Positions 37,452-47,743 of a DNA stretch of 64,000 nucleotides are shown one piece after another. The translations under genes and the position numbers were made by a program. Below the pieces are notes generated by a model. That model did not search any database, was not told the origin of the DNA, and was given only the letters and a program-made list of their open reading frames with translations. The stretch's first letter is position 1. Each line of letters begins with the position of its first letter. The DNA is from Pontibacillus chungwhensis (GTDB taxonomy: Bacteria; Bacillota; Bacilli; Bacillales; BH030062), in contig NZ_CP126446.1 in assembly GCF_030166655.1 (NCBI RefSeq), positions 4,077,607 through 4,141,606 on the forward strand, given 5' to 3'.

Positions 37452-37488
37452 AAAAAAATCCTGCAACACCAAGGATGCAGGATTTTTT
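37452..37488 (-). terminator. intrinsic terminator of the M23 peptidase gene
   Basis: On the minus strand AAAATCCTGCATCC pairs with the complementary GATGCAGGATTTTTT-type arm (plus strand AAAATCCTGCA ... TGCAGGATTTT), ending in a T-run. It overlaps the region just beyond the stop at 37490. Confidence 0.8.
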
Positions 37489-37489
37489 C

Positions 37490-38959
37490 TTATCGACTTA
37501 CGTAGTTCAGAGGATTCTGTAAGCTGCCATTTTTATGAACTTCAAAATGTAAGTGAACTCCCGTAGAGTCACCAGTGGTACCCATTATACCAATTGCCTG
37601 ACCACTTCTCACGGTTTGACCAACGCTAACTTTAATAGAGGATAGGTGGGCATAAGTAGTCTTATAGCCATTGTTATGATCAATAACGACTTTATTCCCA
37701 TATCCACCATCGCGACCAGCTTCAGTTACAACACCATTATCCGCAGCACTGATCGTGCGATTGCTCACTCCAGCGATATCAATCCCTTTGTGATAAGCGC
37801 CCCATCTCATGCCTTGCTTACTAGTAATCACGCCACCGACTGCAGGCCAACTGAAGTTACCCGTTCCTCTTGAAGGGATAACTTTTGTTCCTTTGACCAC
37901 AACTTTTTTAACAGGTTCCTTTGTTGTTTCTTCATCGATTACCTTTTCGCTAGTGACCTTGCCATTCTTTGTTTTAATTTCGTACTCGATATCTTTAGAG
38001 CCATCTTGGCCTTCTTGTTTAACTTTTTGTTCACCTTTATAAAGGTCATCTGACTCGCGTACTTCAACTTCATATTTAAGAGTCTTTTTCTCTCGTTTCT
38101 TTTCAGTAACGAAGACATCGAGGTATGCCTCATAATCGGTAACATTTAACTCCTGCCCAATGTGAAGAAGGTCATCCTCTTTCAACTCAGGATTAAGTTC
38201 TTTAATCTTTTCAGAGTCCAGGTTATATTGACCGGCAATTTCTCCTAATACTTCACCTTCTTTAACCGTATGGAGCTGATCCGTTAAAACACCTTTTTTT
38301 AGAAGTTTAACCATGTCACTTACCGTTAATATATCCTTAGGAGCCACTTTTTCATCAGATAGTGAAACTTTTTCTGATAGAGATACGTCTACTATAGTAG
38401 AGTCACCTACTTTTACCGGCGCATCTTTTTGTTCTTGTGTCATACCTTCAAAAGCTTTTAAATCTTCAGGCGTGACATATTGAGTTTTGATCTTATTCAG
38501 TGCTTCATCCGCTTGCTCTTTTGAAGCCATATAACCTACAAGTTTTCCATCAACTTTAACTTTTGTACCATCAACTTTTACCGTTAGCTCATCTTTTAAT
38601 GATTGAACAAGTTGTTGATTATTAAACGTTGGTCGGAACATTTTCTCAGGTACATATGTAACCTCTTCACCCACCGTTAAAGGAAGGTCTTTATGCTTTT
38701 GTTCAGCTTGATCGATTCTTTCATCGACATAATTCTTAACTACTTCTTTGTTGTCTACAATCCCTAAGTGCTCGCCATCAACATAAACGTGATACACAGT
38801 TGGAATCTGACTCTCGATGTTATCAGCATAAACAGAGCCAAACGTAATTCCCACACCTAAACAAGTCGTTAACGCAATCTTTTTCCATAAAGAATTTTTT
38901 CTAGGCTTTTGGTAATCAGCATTTTTGTTGAGAGGGCGTTTTGCTTTTTTCGTCCACAC
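37490..38959 (-). CDS. cell-wall M23 endopeptidase with LysM and G5 domains
   Basis: The protein has 489 residues. An N-terminal signal or anchor (about 25-46, KIALTTCLGVGITFGSVYA) is followed by repeated YabE/DUF348-like segments, a LysM (HTVKEGEVLGEIAGQYNLDS), a G5 domain (about 285-360) and a C-terminal M23 peptidase. The peptidase has H...D in HKGIDIAG and HLHFEVH zinc ligands. It probably cleaves peptidoglycan cross-bridges. The start is GTG 38959 with GGGGG upstream. Its position next to walR and a WalR-like box upstream suggest control by WalRK. Confidence 0.9.
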   Translation of the reverse strand: MWTKKAKRPLNKNADYQKPRKNSLWKKIALTTCLGVGITFGSVYADNIESQIPTVYHVYVDGEHLGIVDNKEVVKNYVDERIDQAEQKHKDLPLTVGEEVTYVPEKMFRPTFNNQQLVQSLKDELTVKVDGTKVKVDGKLVGYMASKEQADEALNKIKTQYVTPEDLKAFEGMTQEQKDAPVKVGDSTIVDVSLSEKVSLSDEKVAPKDILTVSDMVKLLKKGVLTDQLHTVKEGEVLGEIAGQYNLDSEKIKELNPELKEDDLLHIGQELNVTDYEAYLDVFVTEKKREKKTLKYEVEVRESDDLYKGEQKVKQEGQDGSKDIEYEIKTKNGKVTSEKVIDEETTKEPVKKVVVKGTKVIPSRGTGNFSWPAVGGVITSKQGMRWGAYHKGIDIAGVSNRTISAADNGVVTEAGRDGGYGNKVVIDHNNGYKTTYAHLSSIKVSVGQTVRSGQAIGIMGTTGDSTGVHLHFEVHKNGSLQNPLNYVSR

Positions 38960-39083
38960 AACATTTTCCCCCTACAAGTTTTGCTTTATCTATAAATCTA
39001 TATACGGACATTTTTACTACTTACTTTAGCACTCTATTAATCTATCATATTATCTACTCCCAGATAAATAGGATGTAGAACGA

Positions 39084-39104
39084 TGTAATAAACTTGTATT
39101 ATAG
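39084..39104. promoter_or_regulatory. WalR-like box overlapping the -10 of the M23 gene
   Basis: TGTAAT-N5-TGTATT (39084-39100, plus strand) matches TGTWAH-N5-TGTWAH with one mismatch. It overlaps a TATAAT hexamer on the minus strand (39099-39104) that would serve the M23 gene. The -35 is poor. The box is opposite in direction to the gene and overlaps the -10, so repression would be the simpler reading. The rest of the 38960-39303 gap shows nothing else. Confidence 0.4.
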
Positions 39105-39303
39105 CTGCCAAATTAATCCGAAGGTATTAGTTTCTTTTTTTTATAATAGTGTAATTTTCTTCTTTTATGGAACTAAAACATTACAGTATATGGCGGAAAT
39201 ATTTCGAAACCATTACATATGATACAGTTCTTTCACATGCCAAAAGTCCCATTAGAAAAGAAATAAAAAACAGGGCCCTCTTATGAGAGTCCTGTTTGAA
39301 GAG

Positions 39304-39376
<73 letters not shown>

Positions 39377-39406
39377 ATAAATCACATTCTGTATTTGAAG
39401 ATATAG

Positions 39407-39483
39407 TGGCGGTCCGGACGGGACTCGAACCCGCGACCTCCTGCGTGACAGGCAGGCATTCTAACCAACTGAACTACCGGACC
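39407..39483 (-). tRNA. tRNA-Asp (GTC), CCA encoded
   Basis: The acceptor is GGTCCGG/CCGGACC with discriminator G followed by an encoded CCA (39407-39409). The anticodon loop is CTGTCAC and the T-arm GGGTTCGAGTCCC. It is second in the cluster. Confidence 0.97.
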
Positions 39484-39532
39484 TTACAAAGTATAGAGGA
39501 ATCTGAATCGATCGGACCCCTCTATCAGGCTA

Positions 39533-39604
39533 TGACCCGTACGGGACTCGAACCCGTGTTACCGCCGTGAAAGGGCGGTGTCTTAACCGCTTGACCAACG
39601 GGCC
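39533..39604 (-). tRNA. tRNA-Glu (TTC)
   Basis: This 72-nt tRNA has acceptor GGCCCGT/ACGGGTC with a G-U pair and discriminator A. The anticodon loop is CTTTCAC and the T-arm GGGTTCGAGTCCC. It is first in the cluster. Confidence 0.97.
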
Positions 39605-39648
39605 AATATAGAATGTCGAGACGATCTGTCTAACTGACAGCGATATTA

Positions 39649-39677
39649 ATAATAGCAGTATATCTCTTATTTGGCAA
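39649..39677 (-). promoter_or_regulatory. promoter of the tRNA cluster
   Basis: On the minus strand TTGCCA (39672-39677) and TATTAT (39649-39654) are 17 bp apart, 45 bp upstream of tRNA-Glu. The rest of 39680-39840 shows no gene. Confidence 0.6.
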
Positions 39678-39844
39678 TAGTTTTTATTAAAAAAATAGAT
39701 TTTATCTAAAAATACAATCGGGACAAATCTGAAATTATGATAGAACAGCTTGTTGCACTACGTGAGTGAAGAAATTCTTTTCCACTAAACTAATCGGTAA
39801 TGCAATGTTTCTAATAAACATTTATAAAGCGGAGGTTACATACA

Positions 39845-39888
39845 ATAAACCACCCAGAAGATTGTTCGTGCTCCCGGGTGGTTTATAT
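39845..39888 (-). terminator. intrinsic terminator of purA
   Basis: ATAAACCACCC pairs with GGGTGGTTTAT across an 18-nt loop, followed on the minus strand by a modest T-rich stretch. Confidence 0.65.
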
Positions 39889-39904
39889 ATCTTTATAAGG
39901 CTTT

Positions 39905-41194
39905 TTAAGACTCGTAGACGTTCTTCAAGATATTCGTCTGGGTTCTGTCTGGTCCGACAGAGAAAACAGCCAGAGAGATTCCTGTGAGCTCTGTGATGCG
40001 GTTTACATAATGCTGAGCGTTAGCTGGAAGATCTTCAAAATTCTTTACGCTTGTAATATCTTCTGTCCAACCTGGCATTTCCTCGTAAACAGGCTCACAT
40101 TCCGCTAAGATATTTAAATTTGCTGGGTATTCCTCTAGACGCTCGCCTCTATACTGATAAGCTACACAGATTTTGAGTGTATCAATACCTGTCAGCACAT
40201 CAATTGAATTAAGCGATAAAGCCGTAATGCCGCTCACACGTCTTGCGTGACTAACAACAACACTGTCAAACCAACCAACGCGGCGAGGGCGGCCTGTGGT
40301 TGTTCCATACTCACGACCCACTTCACGAATGCGATTTCCTATTTCATCGTGTAATTCAGTAGGGAACGGGCCATCTCCTACTCGAGAGGTGTACGCTTTA
40401 GAAACCCCTACCACATGATCAATCTTATTAGGTCCAATCCCTGAACCGATAGCTACCCCACCTGCTGTTGGATTAGAAGACGTCACAAACGGATACGTAC
40501 CTTGGTCGACGTCAAGCATGACACCTTGTGCCCCTTCAAATAAAACAGGCTCATCTGCATCAATAGCATCGTTTAAGAGTTTTGATGTATCGCAAACGTA
40601 CTGAGCAATTTGTTGACCATACTCATAGTACTCATCAAAGATCTCTTCAACTGTCATCGGATCTGATTCATACACTTTTTCGAAGAATTTATTCTTTTCT
40701 TTCAAGTTTTGAGTAAGTTTTTCGCGAAAAGCGTCAGGATCCAGTAAATCGGCAATACGAATTCCCATACGTCCTGCTTTATCCATATAAGCAGGGCCGA
40801 TTCCTTTATTCGTTGTTCCGATCTTTTGATCTCCCTTGCTCTCTTCCTGAAGAGCATCTAATTTAATATGGTAAGGAAGAATGACATGAGCGCGATTGCT
40901 AATACGTAGGTTACTAGTTGATACGTTACGTTCATGTAAATAAGCTAGTTCTTTCACTAACGCTTTAGGGTTAACAACCATGCCATTTCCTAATACACAT
41001 TCTTTATCATTATAAAAAATACCTGATGGAATTAAGTGAAGCTTGTAGGTTTCACCTTCAAATTGAATAGTGTGACCTGCATTGTCACCGCCCTGATAAC
41101 GCGCGACAACGTTCGCTTGTTCAGACAAGAAGTCGGTAATTTTACCTTTCCCCTCATCTCCCCACTGTGTTCCAACAACTACTACTGAAGACAT
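39905..41194 (-). CDS. purA: adenylosuccinate synthetase
   Basis: This 429-residue enzyme joins IMP and aspartate with GTP, the first step from IMP to AMP. It has the GTP-binding [14 protein letters not shown], the IMP contact [44 protein letters not shown] and [16 protein letters not shown] 41194 is 8 nt after GGAGG and gives the usual MSSVVVVG start; an upstream in-frame GTG at 41203 is rejected. PurBoxes lie upstream. Confidence 0.97.
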   Translation of the reverse strand: MSSVVVVGTQWGDEGKGKITDFLSEQANVVARYQGGDNAGHTIQFEGETYKLHLIPSGIFYNDKECVLGNGMVVNPKALVKELAYLHERNVSTSNLRISNRAHVILPYHIKLDALQEESKGDQKIGTTNKGIGPAYMDKAGRMGIRIADLLDPDAFREKLTQNLKEKNKFFEKVYESDPMTVEEIFDEYYEYGQQIAQYVCDTSKLLNDAIDADEPVLFEGAQGVMLDVDQGTYPFVTSSNPTAGGVAIGSGIGPNKIDHVVGVSKAYTSRVGDGPFPTELHDEIGNRIREVGREYGTTTGRPRRVGWFDSVVVSHARRVSGITALSLNSIDVLTGIDTLKICVAYQYRGERLEEYPANLNILAECEPVYEEMPGWTEDITSVKNFEDLPANAQHYVNRITELTGISLAVFSVGPDRTQTNILKNVYES

Positions 41195-41243
41195 ATATGG
41201 CACCTCCGCCGAATTTCATTTCCGTAAAATTGACAACATGAGT

Positions 41244-41316
41244 AGCTTATCAGCTTCTCCAGCAAAAGTCAATTTAAAACACGAACATTTTATAAACTAA
41301 TTAACTATACGTTCGT
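41244..41316 (-). promoter_or_regulatory. purA promoter with paired PurBoxes
   Basis: On the minus strand TTGACT (41267-41272) and TAAGCT (41244-41249) are 17 bp apart. Further upstream ACGAAC (41281-41286) and its inverted partner GTTCGT (41311-41316) sit in A/T-rich contexts close to the PurR consensus AWWWCCGAACWWT. The inferred gap between full boxes is about 18 bp, close to the 16-17 bp of B. subtilis. PurR repression of purA is established there and inferred here. Confidence 0.65.
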
Positions 41317-41414
41317 AAAATCGAGTCTTTTCGCTCGAGAATGGAGTTAACGTGGCTGAATATATATTGTTCAGGGTTTTGAGATCATGATCATTGAATC
41401 CTCGAAATGACATA

Positions 41415-41455
41415 AAAAAGAGGGATTCCCAATCAAATATGGGAAACCCTCTTTA
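41415..41455 (-). terminator. intrinsic terminator of dnaB
   Basis: AAAGAGGG-TTCCCA pairs with TGGGA-ACCCTCTTT, with a T-run on the minus strand. The stem overlaps the last dnaB codons. Confidence 0.75.
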
Positions 41456-42814
41456 GGCGGGAGGAATATCACTCTCGTCATAACGATGTTCTAAGTCGAC
41501 GAACTTGTTATACTCCTTCACAAACATAAGCTCTACGGTTCCAACAGGTCCGTTACGCTGTTTAGCTAGTATGATTTCAATTATATTCTCTTTTTCAGAC
41601 TCTTGATCATAGTAATCATCACGGTAGAGGAAACCAACGATATCGGCATCCTGCTCGATACTTCCGGATTCACGAATATCCGACATCATCGGGCGCTTAT
41701 CCTGTCGTCCTTCTACCCCACGCGATAGCTGAGATAGTGCTATTAGAGGAACATTGAGTTCACGGGCTAACCCTTTTAAAGCACGTGAAATTTCAGATAC
41801 CTCTTGTTGGCGGTTTTCTTTCGAATTCCCGCTTCCCTGAATGAGCTGAAGATAGTCAATCAAGATCATACCCAGGCCATGTTCTTGGGCTAGTCGTCGG
41901 CATTTTGAGCGAATTTCATTCACTCGTATACCAGGAGTATCATCAATGAATATCCCTGCATTCGACAAGCTTCCCATAGCCATCGTTAGTTTACCCCAGT
42001 CCTCCGTTTCGAGTTTACCGGTTCTAAGTCTGGTTGCATCAATGTTTCCTTCTGCACAGAGCATACGCATAACCAGTTGGTCTGCTCCCATCTCAAGGGA
42101 GAATATCGCTACATTCTCATCTGTGTGGGCGGCAACGTTCTGTGCAATATTTAAAGCAAAGGCTGTTTTCCCTACAGATGGGCGGGCCGCAATGATAATG
42201 AGGTCATTTCGTTGAAACCCTGCTGTCATTCCATCAAGGTCTCGGAATCCTGTAGGTAAACCTGTAACTTCTGCAGATGTATTGTGAAGCTGCTCAATGT
42301 TGTCATAAACATCAATTAGTACATCTTTGATATTTTTAAATTTACCAGAGTCTTTCTGCTGAGCGACTTCTAATATTGATTTTTCTGCATCATTAAGAAT
42401 GCCTTCAATATTTTCCTCTTCAGAATACCCATTCGTTACGATAGTGGTAGCCGTTTTAATAAGGCGACGCAAAATCGCTTTTTCTTCAACAATGCGAGCA
42501 TAATACTCTATATTAGCTGCCGTTGGAACAGAATTGGCTAAATCACTCAGGTACGACACGCCACCGATTTCATCGAGTGTTTTGTTGTTAGACAGAGAAG
42601 TCGTAACCGTTACTAAATCAATCGGTTCTCCCTTCTCAGACAGATGAGACATGGCTTCGTAAATACGCTGGTGACTAGCCCGGTAAAAGTCCTCCGGTTG
42701 AAGTAATTCCGTAGCTGTAGCAATCGATTGCGGTTCCAAAAAAATAGCGCCGAGCACCGCCTGCTCGGCCTCTATATTATGGGGCGGTGTTCGGTCATTA
42801 AAAAACTCGCTCAA
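41453..42814 (-). CDS. dnaB: replicative DNA helicase
   Basis: The 453-residue hexameric fork helicase is called DnaC in B. subtilis. The N-terminal domain starts PPHNIEAEQAVLGAIFLEP. The RecA-like domain has Walker A AARPSVGKTAFALN, Walker B MILIDYLQLI and the SEISRALKGLARELNVP and DIRESGSIEQDAD motifs. It lies 37 bp downstream of rplI in the gdpP-rplI-dnaB order usual in Bacillales. Confidence 0.97.
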   Translation of the reverse strand: MSEFFNDRTPPHNIEAEQAVLGAIFLEPQSIATATELLQPEDFYRASHQRIYEAMSHLSEKGEPIDLVTVTTSLSNNKTLDEIGGVSYLSDLANSVPTAANIEYYARIVEEKAILRRLIKTATTIVTNGYSEEENIEGILNDAEKSILEVAQQKDSGKFKNIKDVLIDVYDNIEQLHNTSAEVTGLPTGFRDLDGMTAGFQRNDLIIIAARPSVGKTAFALNIAQNVAAHTDENVAIFSLEMGADQLVMRMLCAEGNIDATRLRTGKLETEDWGKLTMAMGSLSNAGIFIDDTPGIRVNEIRSKCRRLAQEHGLGMILIDYLQLIQGSGNSKENRQQEVSEISRALKGLARELNVPLIALSQLSRGVEGRQDKRPMMSDIRESGSIEQDADIVGFLYRDDYYDQESEKENIIEIILAKQRNGPVGTVELMFVKEYNKFVDLEHRYDESDIPPA

Positions 42815-42851
42815 TTCATCTTCCCCCTTTTCAATTAAGAGGATGGATTAA

Positions 42852-43298
42852 TTATTTCTCTGAAACATGAACTTTAATCGTAGCTGTTACCTCGTGGTGA
42901 AGTTTAACAGGTACATTTGTATATCCAAGAGAACGAATTGGTGAATCCATCTCTATTTTACGCTTATCAATTTTGATGTTATGAGATTTCTTCAATTCTT
43001 CGGCAATTTGTTTATTCGTAATGGAACCAAATAAGCTTCCCTTGTCACCTGACTTAGCCTGTAGCTCAACTGTAAGATTTTCAAGCGTTTCTTTTAAACG
43101 CTTCGCTTCTTCTAACTCTTCTTGAGCTTCTTTTTCCTTCTTGTTATCAATCGCTTCCTGAGCTTTCATGTTTCCTTTGGTCGCTTCTACGGCTAAATTA
43201 TTTTTTAAAAGGTAGTTACGAGCGTAACCTTCTGAAACATTTTTAATTTCACCTTTTTTCCCTTTACCTTTTACATCCTGTGTAAAAATAACCTTCAT
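42852..43298 (-). CDS. rplI: 50S ribosomal protein L9
   Basis: The 148-residue L9 has N-terminal domain [30 protein letters not shown] (first part only cited), a long connecting helix rich in Lys/Glu and a C-terminal 23S-binding domain ending [12 protein letters not shown]. It overlaps the gdpP stop by 4 nt. Confidence 0.97.
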   Translation of the reverse strand: MKVIFTQDVKGKGKKGEIKNVSEGYARNYLLKNNLAVEATKGNMKAQEAIDNKKEKEAQEELEEAKRLKETLENLTVELQAKSGDKGSLFGSITNKQIAEELKKSHNIKIDKRKIEMDSPIRSLGYTNVPVKLHHEVTATIKVHVSEK

Positions 43299-45268
43299 GA
43301 TTCATTACCTCCTTCAAAGTACTCATCTATTATTTCTTTTAATTGCTCCTCAGCTTGTTCAATTGTTGTATCGTCAAGCTGTGTCGCGGCATTGGTTAAA
43401 TGGCCACCGCCGTTCATTCTTTCCATTATGATCTGAACGTTTACATCACCTAAAGATCGAGCACTGATTCCAATCCGCCCATCAGAACGTTCTGATATCA
43501 CGAAAGAAGCGACAACGCCGCTCATGGTCAGCAATGTGTCAGCAGCTTGAGCAATAATTACAGGGCCGTATGTTTCACCTTCATCTGCTTTAGAGATTGC
43601 CACTCCGTCCCGAAAGATTTTTGCACTCTCAATCAGCTTGCTTCGCCTTACATAAACGTCCAGGTCCTCTTTCATGAACTTTTGAACAAGGACAGTATCA
43701 GCACCCTTAGAGCGAAGATAACTCGCCGCATCAAATGTACGCGATCCGGTACGCAATGTAAAACTTTTTGTATCTACAATAATACCGGCAAGAAGAGCTG
43801 TTGACTCAAGCATATTGAGTTTTAACTTCTTCGGTTGGTATTCTAACATTTCTGTAACAAGCTCTGCAGTAGAAGAGGCATATGGTTCCATATAAACCAA
43901 TGTAGGGTCCTGAATAAACTCTTCTGCTCTTCTATGGTGATCAATGACAACAACATGTTCTGTCTTGTTTAATAGCTTTTCCTCAATGACGAGGGAAGGC
44001 TTATGAGTATCGACGACTACAATAAGCGTCTTCTTCGTTACAACTTCATGGGCCTCTTCAGGGTCAATAAAACGGGACCAGAGTTGCTCATTCTGTTGAA
44101 TCTCATCAAACAAGCGTTGAACACCCGTATTGGCTTCATCTGGATCATACACTATAAATCCGTCTTTATCATTGGCTTGAGCCATTTTTAAAATGCCAAT
44201 ACAAGCCCCGATCGAGTCCATATCAGGGTTTTTGTGCCCCATTACAATAACTTTATCAGCCTCTTGAACAAGTCCTTTTAAGGCGTGAGATATTACACGT
44301 GCACGAACTCGAGTACGCTTCTCCATCGGATTGGTTTTGCCACCATAGAAACGTACCTTTCCGTTTTCATCCTTAATGGCTACTTGATCTCCTCCCCTGC
44401 CGAGGGCAAGGTCTAAGCTGGATTGAGCTAATTCTCCTAAATCAGGGAGAGATGCCTCCCCTACCCCTACACCAAAACTGAGCGTAAGAGGTACATTTTT
44501 ATCGGTAATTAACTCACGTACATCATCCAGAATATCGAATTTAGTTCGCTCTAAATTCTTTAAAATCCGATGATTCATAACGGCGAAAAACTTATCCTGT
44601 GAAGAGCGCTTTAAGTAGACTCCGTTTTCCTGGGACCATTGGTTAAGGATCGATGTAACTTGTGAGTTAATATGACTTTTAGCCGTATCATCCATCGCTT
44701 GAGTGATTTCCTCATAGTTATCGAGAAAGATGATCGCGAGAACAGTCCGGTCATTTTGATATAAATTTTGAACTAATGTTTGTTGAGTTCGGTCAAACAG
44801 GTATAACAATCGTTCATCCTTTTTTACAACCGTTTGCAATTCATAATCATCCATTGAAATCCAAACATCATCTTTTCCTTCTTTAATCGCTGCTACAAGT
44901 GTATCGGAAATCTGGCTAAGAGGCTCTCCCACAAGCGTTTCTTGGGGAAAGAAATGATTCATATAAGGATTGGCCCATTCGATTTTGTAATCTTCACTGA
45001 ATAGGAGAATTCCTATCGGCATTTCCATCAAAGCTTCTTCTCCTACTTTCTTCACTCGATAGGAGAGAGTCGAGATATACTCTTCTGTTTCATTAATCAG
45101 AAACTGCTCTGTTCGAACACTGTAGTATATAGAAGCGATTAGCAGAGCGGTCATAACTAAACCGAGCTTCCACTCATAATAAAAGATCAGCGCTAATAGA
45201 AGAATGGATAATGTGTAAATTACCCATAAATGACTACTCAACCTTGGTTTTTTAAAGAAATTCGGCAT
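43295..45268 (-). CDS. gdpP: cyclic-di-AMP phosphodiesterase GdpP
   Basis: This 657-residue protein has two transmembrane helices (about 12-52), a PAS domain, a degenerate GGDEF domain ([12 protein letters not shown]), and DHH ([21 protein letters not shown]) and DHHA1 ([12 protein letters not shown]) catalytic domains. It hydrolyses c-di-AMP, which controls K+ and osmotic balance. I chose ATG 45268, 9 nt after AGGAG, over the in-frame ATG at 45277 that abuts the same site. It lies in an operon with the YybS-like gene upstream and rplI downstream. Confidence 0.95.
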   Translation of the reverse strand: MPNFFKKPRLSSHLWVIYTLSILLLALIFYYEWKLGLVMTALLIASIYYSVRTEQFLINETEEYISTLSYRVKKVGEEALMEMPIGILLFSEDYKIEWANPYMNHFFPQETLVGEPLSQISDTLVAAIKEGKDDVWISMDDYELQTVVKKDERLLYLFDRTQQTLVQNLYQNDRTVLAIIFLDNYEEITQAMDDTAKSHINSQVTSILNQWSQENGVYLKRSSQDKFFAVMNHRILKNLERTKFDILDDVRELITDKNVPLTLSFGVGVGEASLPDLGELAQSSLDLALGRGGDQVAIKDENGKVRFYGGKTNPMEKRTRVRARVISHALKGLVQEADKVIVMGHKNPDMDSIGACIGILKMAQANDKDGFIVYDPDEANTGVQRLFDEIQQNEQLWSRFIDPEEAHEVVTKKTLIVVVDTHKPSLVIEEKLLNKTEHVVVIDHHRRAEEFIQDPTLVYMEPYASSTAELVTEMLEYQPKKLKLNMLESTALLAGIIVDTKSFTLRTGSRTFDAASYLRSKGADTVLVQKFMKEDLDVYVRRSKLIESAKIFRDGVAISKADEGETYGPVIIAQAADTLLTMSGVVASFVISERSDGRIGISARSLGDVNVQIIMERMNGGGHLTNAATQLDDTTIEQAEEQLKEIIDEYFEGGNES

Positions 45269-45299
45269 GACCGTCATCTCCTAAATATAAAGTCGATCT

Positions 45300-46232
45300 T
45301 CACTGCTTTCCTAAACGTTCTCGTAACGAGAAACCTAAATCAATTATACCTAAAATCCGAACCGGAAACACCAATAGGTACGGGAAAAGTAACGTTAATA
45401 TAACCGCTGTGATAGGGAGAGCCTTTGATCGTTTCTTATAATGAGTGAGAGCAAATAAGTAGGACAAACCTTGCAGGATCATAAAGAATCCGGTAAGGGT
45501 ATACATATTTTGTGCAACAACACCCATATACTCATCAGGACTTTGGAAAATCCAAGTAAACACAACCGCTATAAAGTAATACCACAAAACCGATTTTGGG
45601 AAAGAAAACTGGTGGACAGGAGGGAATTTCAATGTTTCCTTTTCAATCTTATTCCTGACCCTAAATCCGACCCATAGCGTGATAAATGAGCATACTATAG
45701 CTGAGATGGCCATGATGCTTGGTAACATAGCCGGAAGATTTTCAAATTGAGCCTGAACAATCGTTAGTTGCTCTTCAGAAACCCCTAAATCCGAAACCAT
45801 ACTTTCTGTAGATTGAAAGGCTTCATCAATCATATCCTGAAAGGCTTCAACTAAATTTAGTTGAAAGAGAACGATCATACTTAAGTAAAAGCTCACAATA
45901 CCAATTAAGTAGCCTACAGTCCCTTGCGCCCATGCTTCATAAGGTGTTTTTTTGTTATATAGTGCAGCCCCCAAGAAAACTCCTCCAATTCCGACAGAGA
46001 AAGTAGCTGGGATCGCTACGGTACCTAATATGAGCATCGATACAATCGACAATATAACTAGAAATAACAGAGATTGCTTCCACCCATTTTTAGCAGCAAA
46101 TAAGAAAAAGGGCAGAGCCAACACTACCATTGAAAATATAGATAAAACAGGGATGACAATGGTAAGCAGTATAAGTATGATATAAACCCCACCATACAAC
46201 AAACTCTGTCGTAACATACTCGAAGATTTCAT
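45300..46232 (-). CDS. YybS-like DUF2232 membrane protein
   Basis: This 310-residue polytopic protein has about eight hydrophobic segments and a soluble loop near 125-170. Position upstream of gdpP and the general pattern match B. subtilis YybS (DUF2232). DUF2232 proteins resemble ECF-type transporter S components; no substrate is known. It starts ATG 46232 and lies 31 bp upstream of gdpP. Confidence 0.8.
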   Translation of the reverse strand: MKSSSMLRQSLLYGGVYIILILLTIVIPVLSIFSMVVLALPFFLFAAKNGWKQSLLFLVILSIVSMLILGTVAIPATFSVGIGGVFLGAALYNKKTPYEAWAQGTVGYLIGIVSFYLSMIVLFQLNLVEAFQDMIDEAFQSTESMVSDLGVSEEQLTIVQAQFENLPAMLPSIMAISAIVCSFITLWVGFRVRNKIEKETLKFPPVHQFSFPKSVLWYYFIAVVFTWIFQSPDEYMGVVAQNMYTLTGFFMILQGLSYLFALTHYKKRSKALPITAVILTLLFPYLLVFPVRILGIIDLGFSLRERLGKQ

Positions 46233-46483
46233 TTTCGTTTACTCTCCTCTAATCCATCTACTGAATAAAGTTAGATTAACATAAATCAATTCTATGTTCA
46301 TTATTCGAGTCACTAATTGCTCTATGTACTCTATATTCCTTTAAGATTAACTTTACAATGCTTTACCAGAGAACGCAAAACTTCTCTTCACTATAAAAGG
46401 GGCTCAATTTACCAATCTGCCCAAGAGTAAAGGAAAGAAACCCTTTATATTTGAGGGATAATAAACATTCTAGTTTAAAGAAA

Positions 46484-46508
46484 ACCCGCCAAATGGCGAG
46501 CTTTTTTT
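46484..46508. terminator. short terminator-like hairpin
   Basis: CGCC-AAAT-GGCG with a T7 tract on the plus strand and a TTTTC tract on the minus strand. It lies just beyond the rpsR terminator and may act as a second stop. The rest of the 46233-46483 gap is AT-rich and shows no gene; it must hold the promoter for the YybS-gdpP-rplI-dnaB operon. Confidence 0.45.
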
Positions 46509-46529
46509 AAACACATCGTTTTATTGTTG

Positions 46530-46565
46530 CAAAAAAAGCACAGCTTTATATGCTGTGCTTTTAAA
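46530..46565 (-). terminator. intrinsic terminator of rpsF-ssb-rpsR
   Basis: AAAAGCACAGC pairs with GCTGTGCTTTT around a 7-nt loop, followed on the minus strand by a T-run. Confidence 0.85.
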
Positions 46566-46581
46566 GTCTTACGAAAGAATA

Positions 46582-46809
46582 TTAGTCGTTTACGTAAGGC
46601 AATAATGCCATTTGACGTGAACGTTTAATCGCTCTTGTAAGTTTACGTTGGTATTTAGCAGAAGTTCCTGTTACACGACGAGGAAGAATTTTCCCACGCT
46701 CAGAAACAAAACGCTTTAGAAGTTCAACATCTTTATAATCGATGTGTGTAATTCCGTTTGCTGTGAAATAACACACTTTTCTACGCTTCGCGCGACCACG
46801 ACGAGCCAT
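46582..46809 (-). CDS. rpsR: 30S ribosomal protein S18
   Basis: The 75-residue S18 starts [15 protein letters not shown] and contains [12 protein letters not shown] and ILPRRVTGT. Only one cysteine (C13) is present. It is third gene of the S6-SSB-S18 operon and binds the ribosome as a heterodimer with S6. Confidence 0.98.
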   Translation of the reverse strand: MARRGRAKRRKVCYFTANGITHIDYKDVELLKRFVSERGKILPRRVTGTSAKYQRKLTRAIKRSRQMALLPYVND

Positions 46810-46834
46810 AATTGAAAACCTCCTTATATTTTAA

Positions 46835-47314
46835 TTAAAACGGTAAATCGTCATCTGAAATATCGATCGGTTCCCCATTATCAGCGAATGGGTCATCCTG
46901 TTTAGGTTGATTGTTGTTATTATTATTTGGATTATATCCAGATTGGTTCTGATTAGACTGGAATCCTTGTGAACCTGAGCCACCTGAAGACGAGCCTTTT
47001 GTTTCTAAGAATTGTACGCTATCTGCAACAACTTCTGTAACAAAGACACGTTTTCCTTCTTGATTATCGAAGCTGCGGGATTGAAGGCGTCCATCAACAC
47101 CGACTAAGCTTCCTTTATTCATGAAGTTTGCTAGGTTCTCTGCGGCACGACGCCATACAACGCAGTTAATAAAATCTGCATCACGGCTACCTTGTTGGCT
47201 AGTAAACGGGCGGTTTACAGCAATAGTAAAGTTCGCAACGGCTACTCCGTTGGGTGTATAGCGCAAATCAGGATCCTTGGTTAATCTGCCGGCAAGAACG
47301 ACACGATTTAACAC
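46835..47314 (-). CDS. ssb: single-stranded DNA-binding protein
   Basis: The protein has 159 residues. The OB-fold (1-110, [20 protein letters not shown]) is followed by a Gly/Ser/Asn/Gln-rich linker and the acidic tip DDDLPF that recruits replication and repair partners. It is the main replicative SSB by position between rpsF and rpsR. Confidence 0.98.
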   Translation of the reverse strand: MLNRVVLAGRLTKDPDLRYTPNGVAVANFTIAVNRPFTSQQGSRDADFINCVVWRRAAENLANFMNKGSLVGVDGRLQSRSFDNQEGKRVFVTEVVADSVQFLETKGSSSGGSGSQGFQSNQNQSGYNPNNNNNNQPKQDDPFADNGEPIDISDDDLPF

Positions 47315-47325
47315 AGAACCACTCC

Positions 47326-47616
47326 TTATTGATCGTCTTCGCGTACAGCGATGTGACGAATAATATCATCAGAATACTTAGCAAGGCGATCAAATTCACT
47401 AACAGCTTGGCTGTCACCGTTGAATTTAATTACCATGTAGTAACCATCACGGAAATCGTTAATTTCATAAGCTAAGCGACGCTTGCCTACTTCTTTAGTT
47501 TCAGTAATTTCCGCACCATTATCAGTAAGAACCGTGTTGAAACGTTCTACAACTGATTTCTGAGTTTCCTCATCTACGTTTGGGCGGATGATATACATGA
47601 TTTCGTAATTTCTCAT
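47326..47616 (-). CDS. rpsF: 30S ribosomal protein S6
   Basis: The 96-residue S6 starts [13 protein letters not shown] and contains GKRRLAYEI and the [10 protein letters not shown] segment. It is first gene of the operon. An AGGAGGTG site lies upstream of ATG 47616, and a structured leader may give autoregulation. Confidence 0.98.
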   Translation of the reverse strand: MRNYEIMYIIRPNVDEETQKSVVERFNTVLTDNGAEITETKEVGKRRLAYEINDFRDGYYMVIKFNGDSQAVSEFDRLAKYSDDIIRHIAVREDDQ

Positions 47617-47624
47617 CCGACTTC

Positions 47625-47723
47625 ACCTCCTTTTGGACTTAGCGGCCCTTAACGGGCAAGGAGTAATTTCTCGTACAATTACTCACAATGTTGTATTATA
47701 TCAAAGTTAATAGAAAAGCACAA
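47625..47723 (-). promoter_or_regulatory. rpsF promoter and probable S6:S18 autoregulatory leader
   Basis: On the minus strand TTGTGC (47718-47723) and TATAAT (47695-47700) are 17 bp apart. The short leader then folds as AGTAATT/AATTACT and as GCCC-GTTAA-GGGC followed by CGC. A small hairpin with an adjacent CCG is the known S6:S18 binding motif of rpsF leaders; the match is by eye. Confidence 0.5.
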
Positions 47724-47743
47724 CCAAGTTTCCAATTTTACGC

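Noticed and set aside
37939..38145. 68-codon ORF within the M23 gene
   Set aside because: It is an out-of-frame shadow of the G5-encoding segment.
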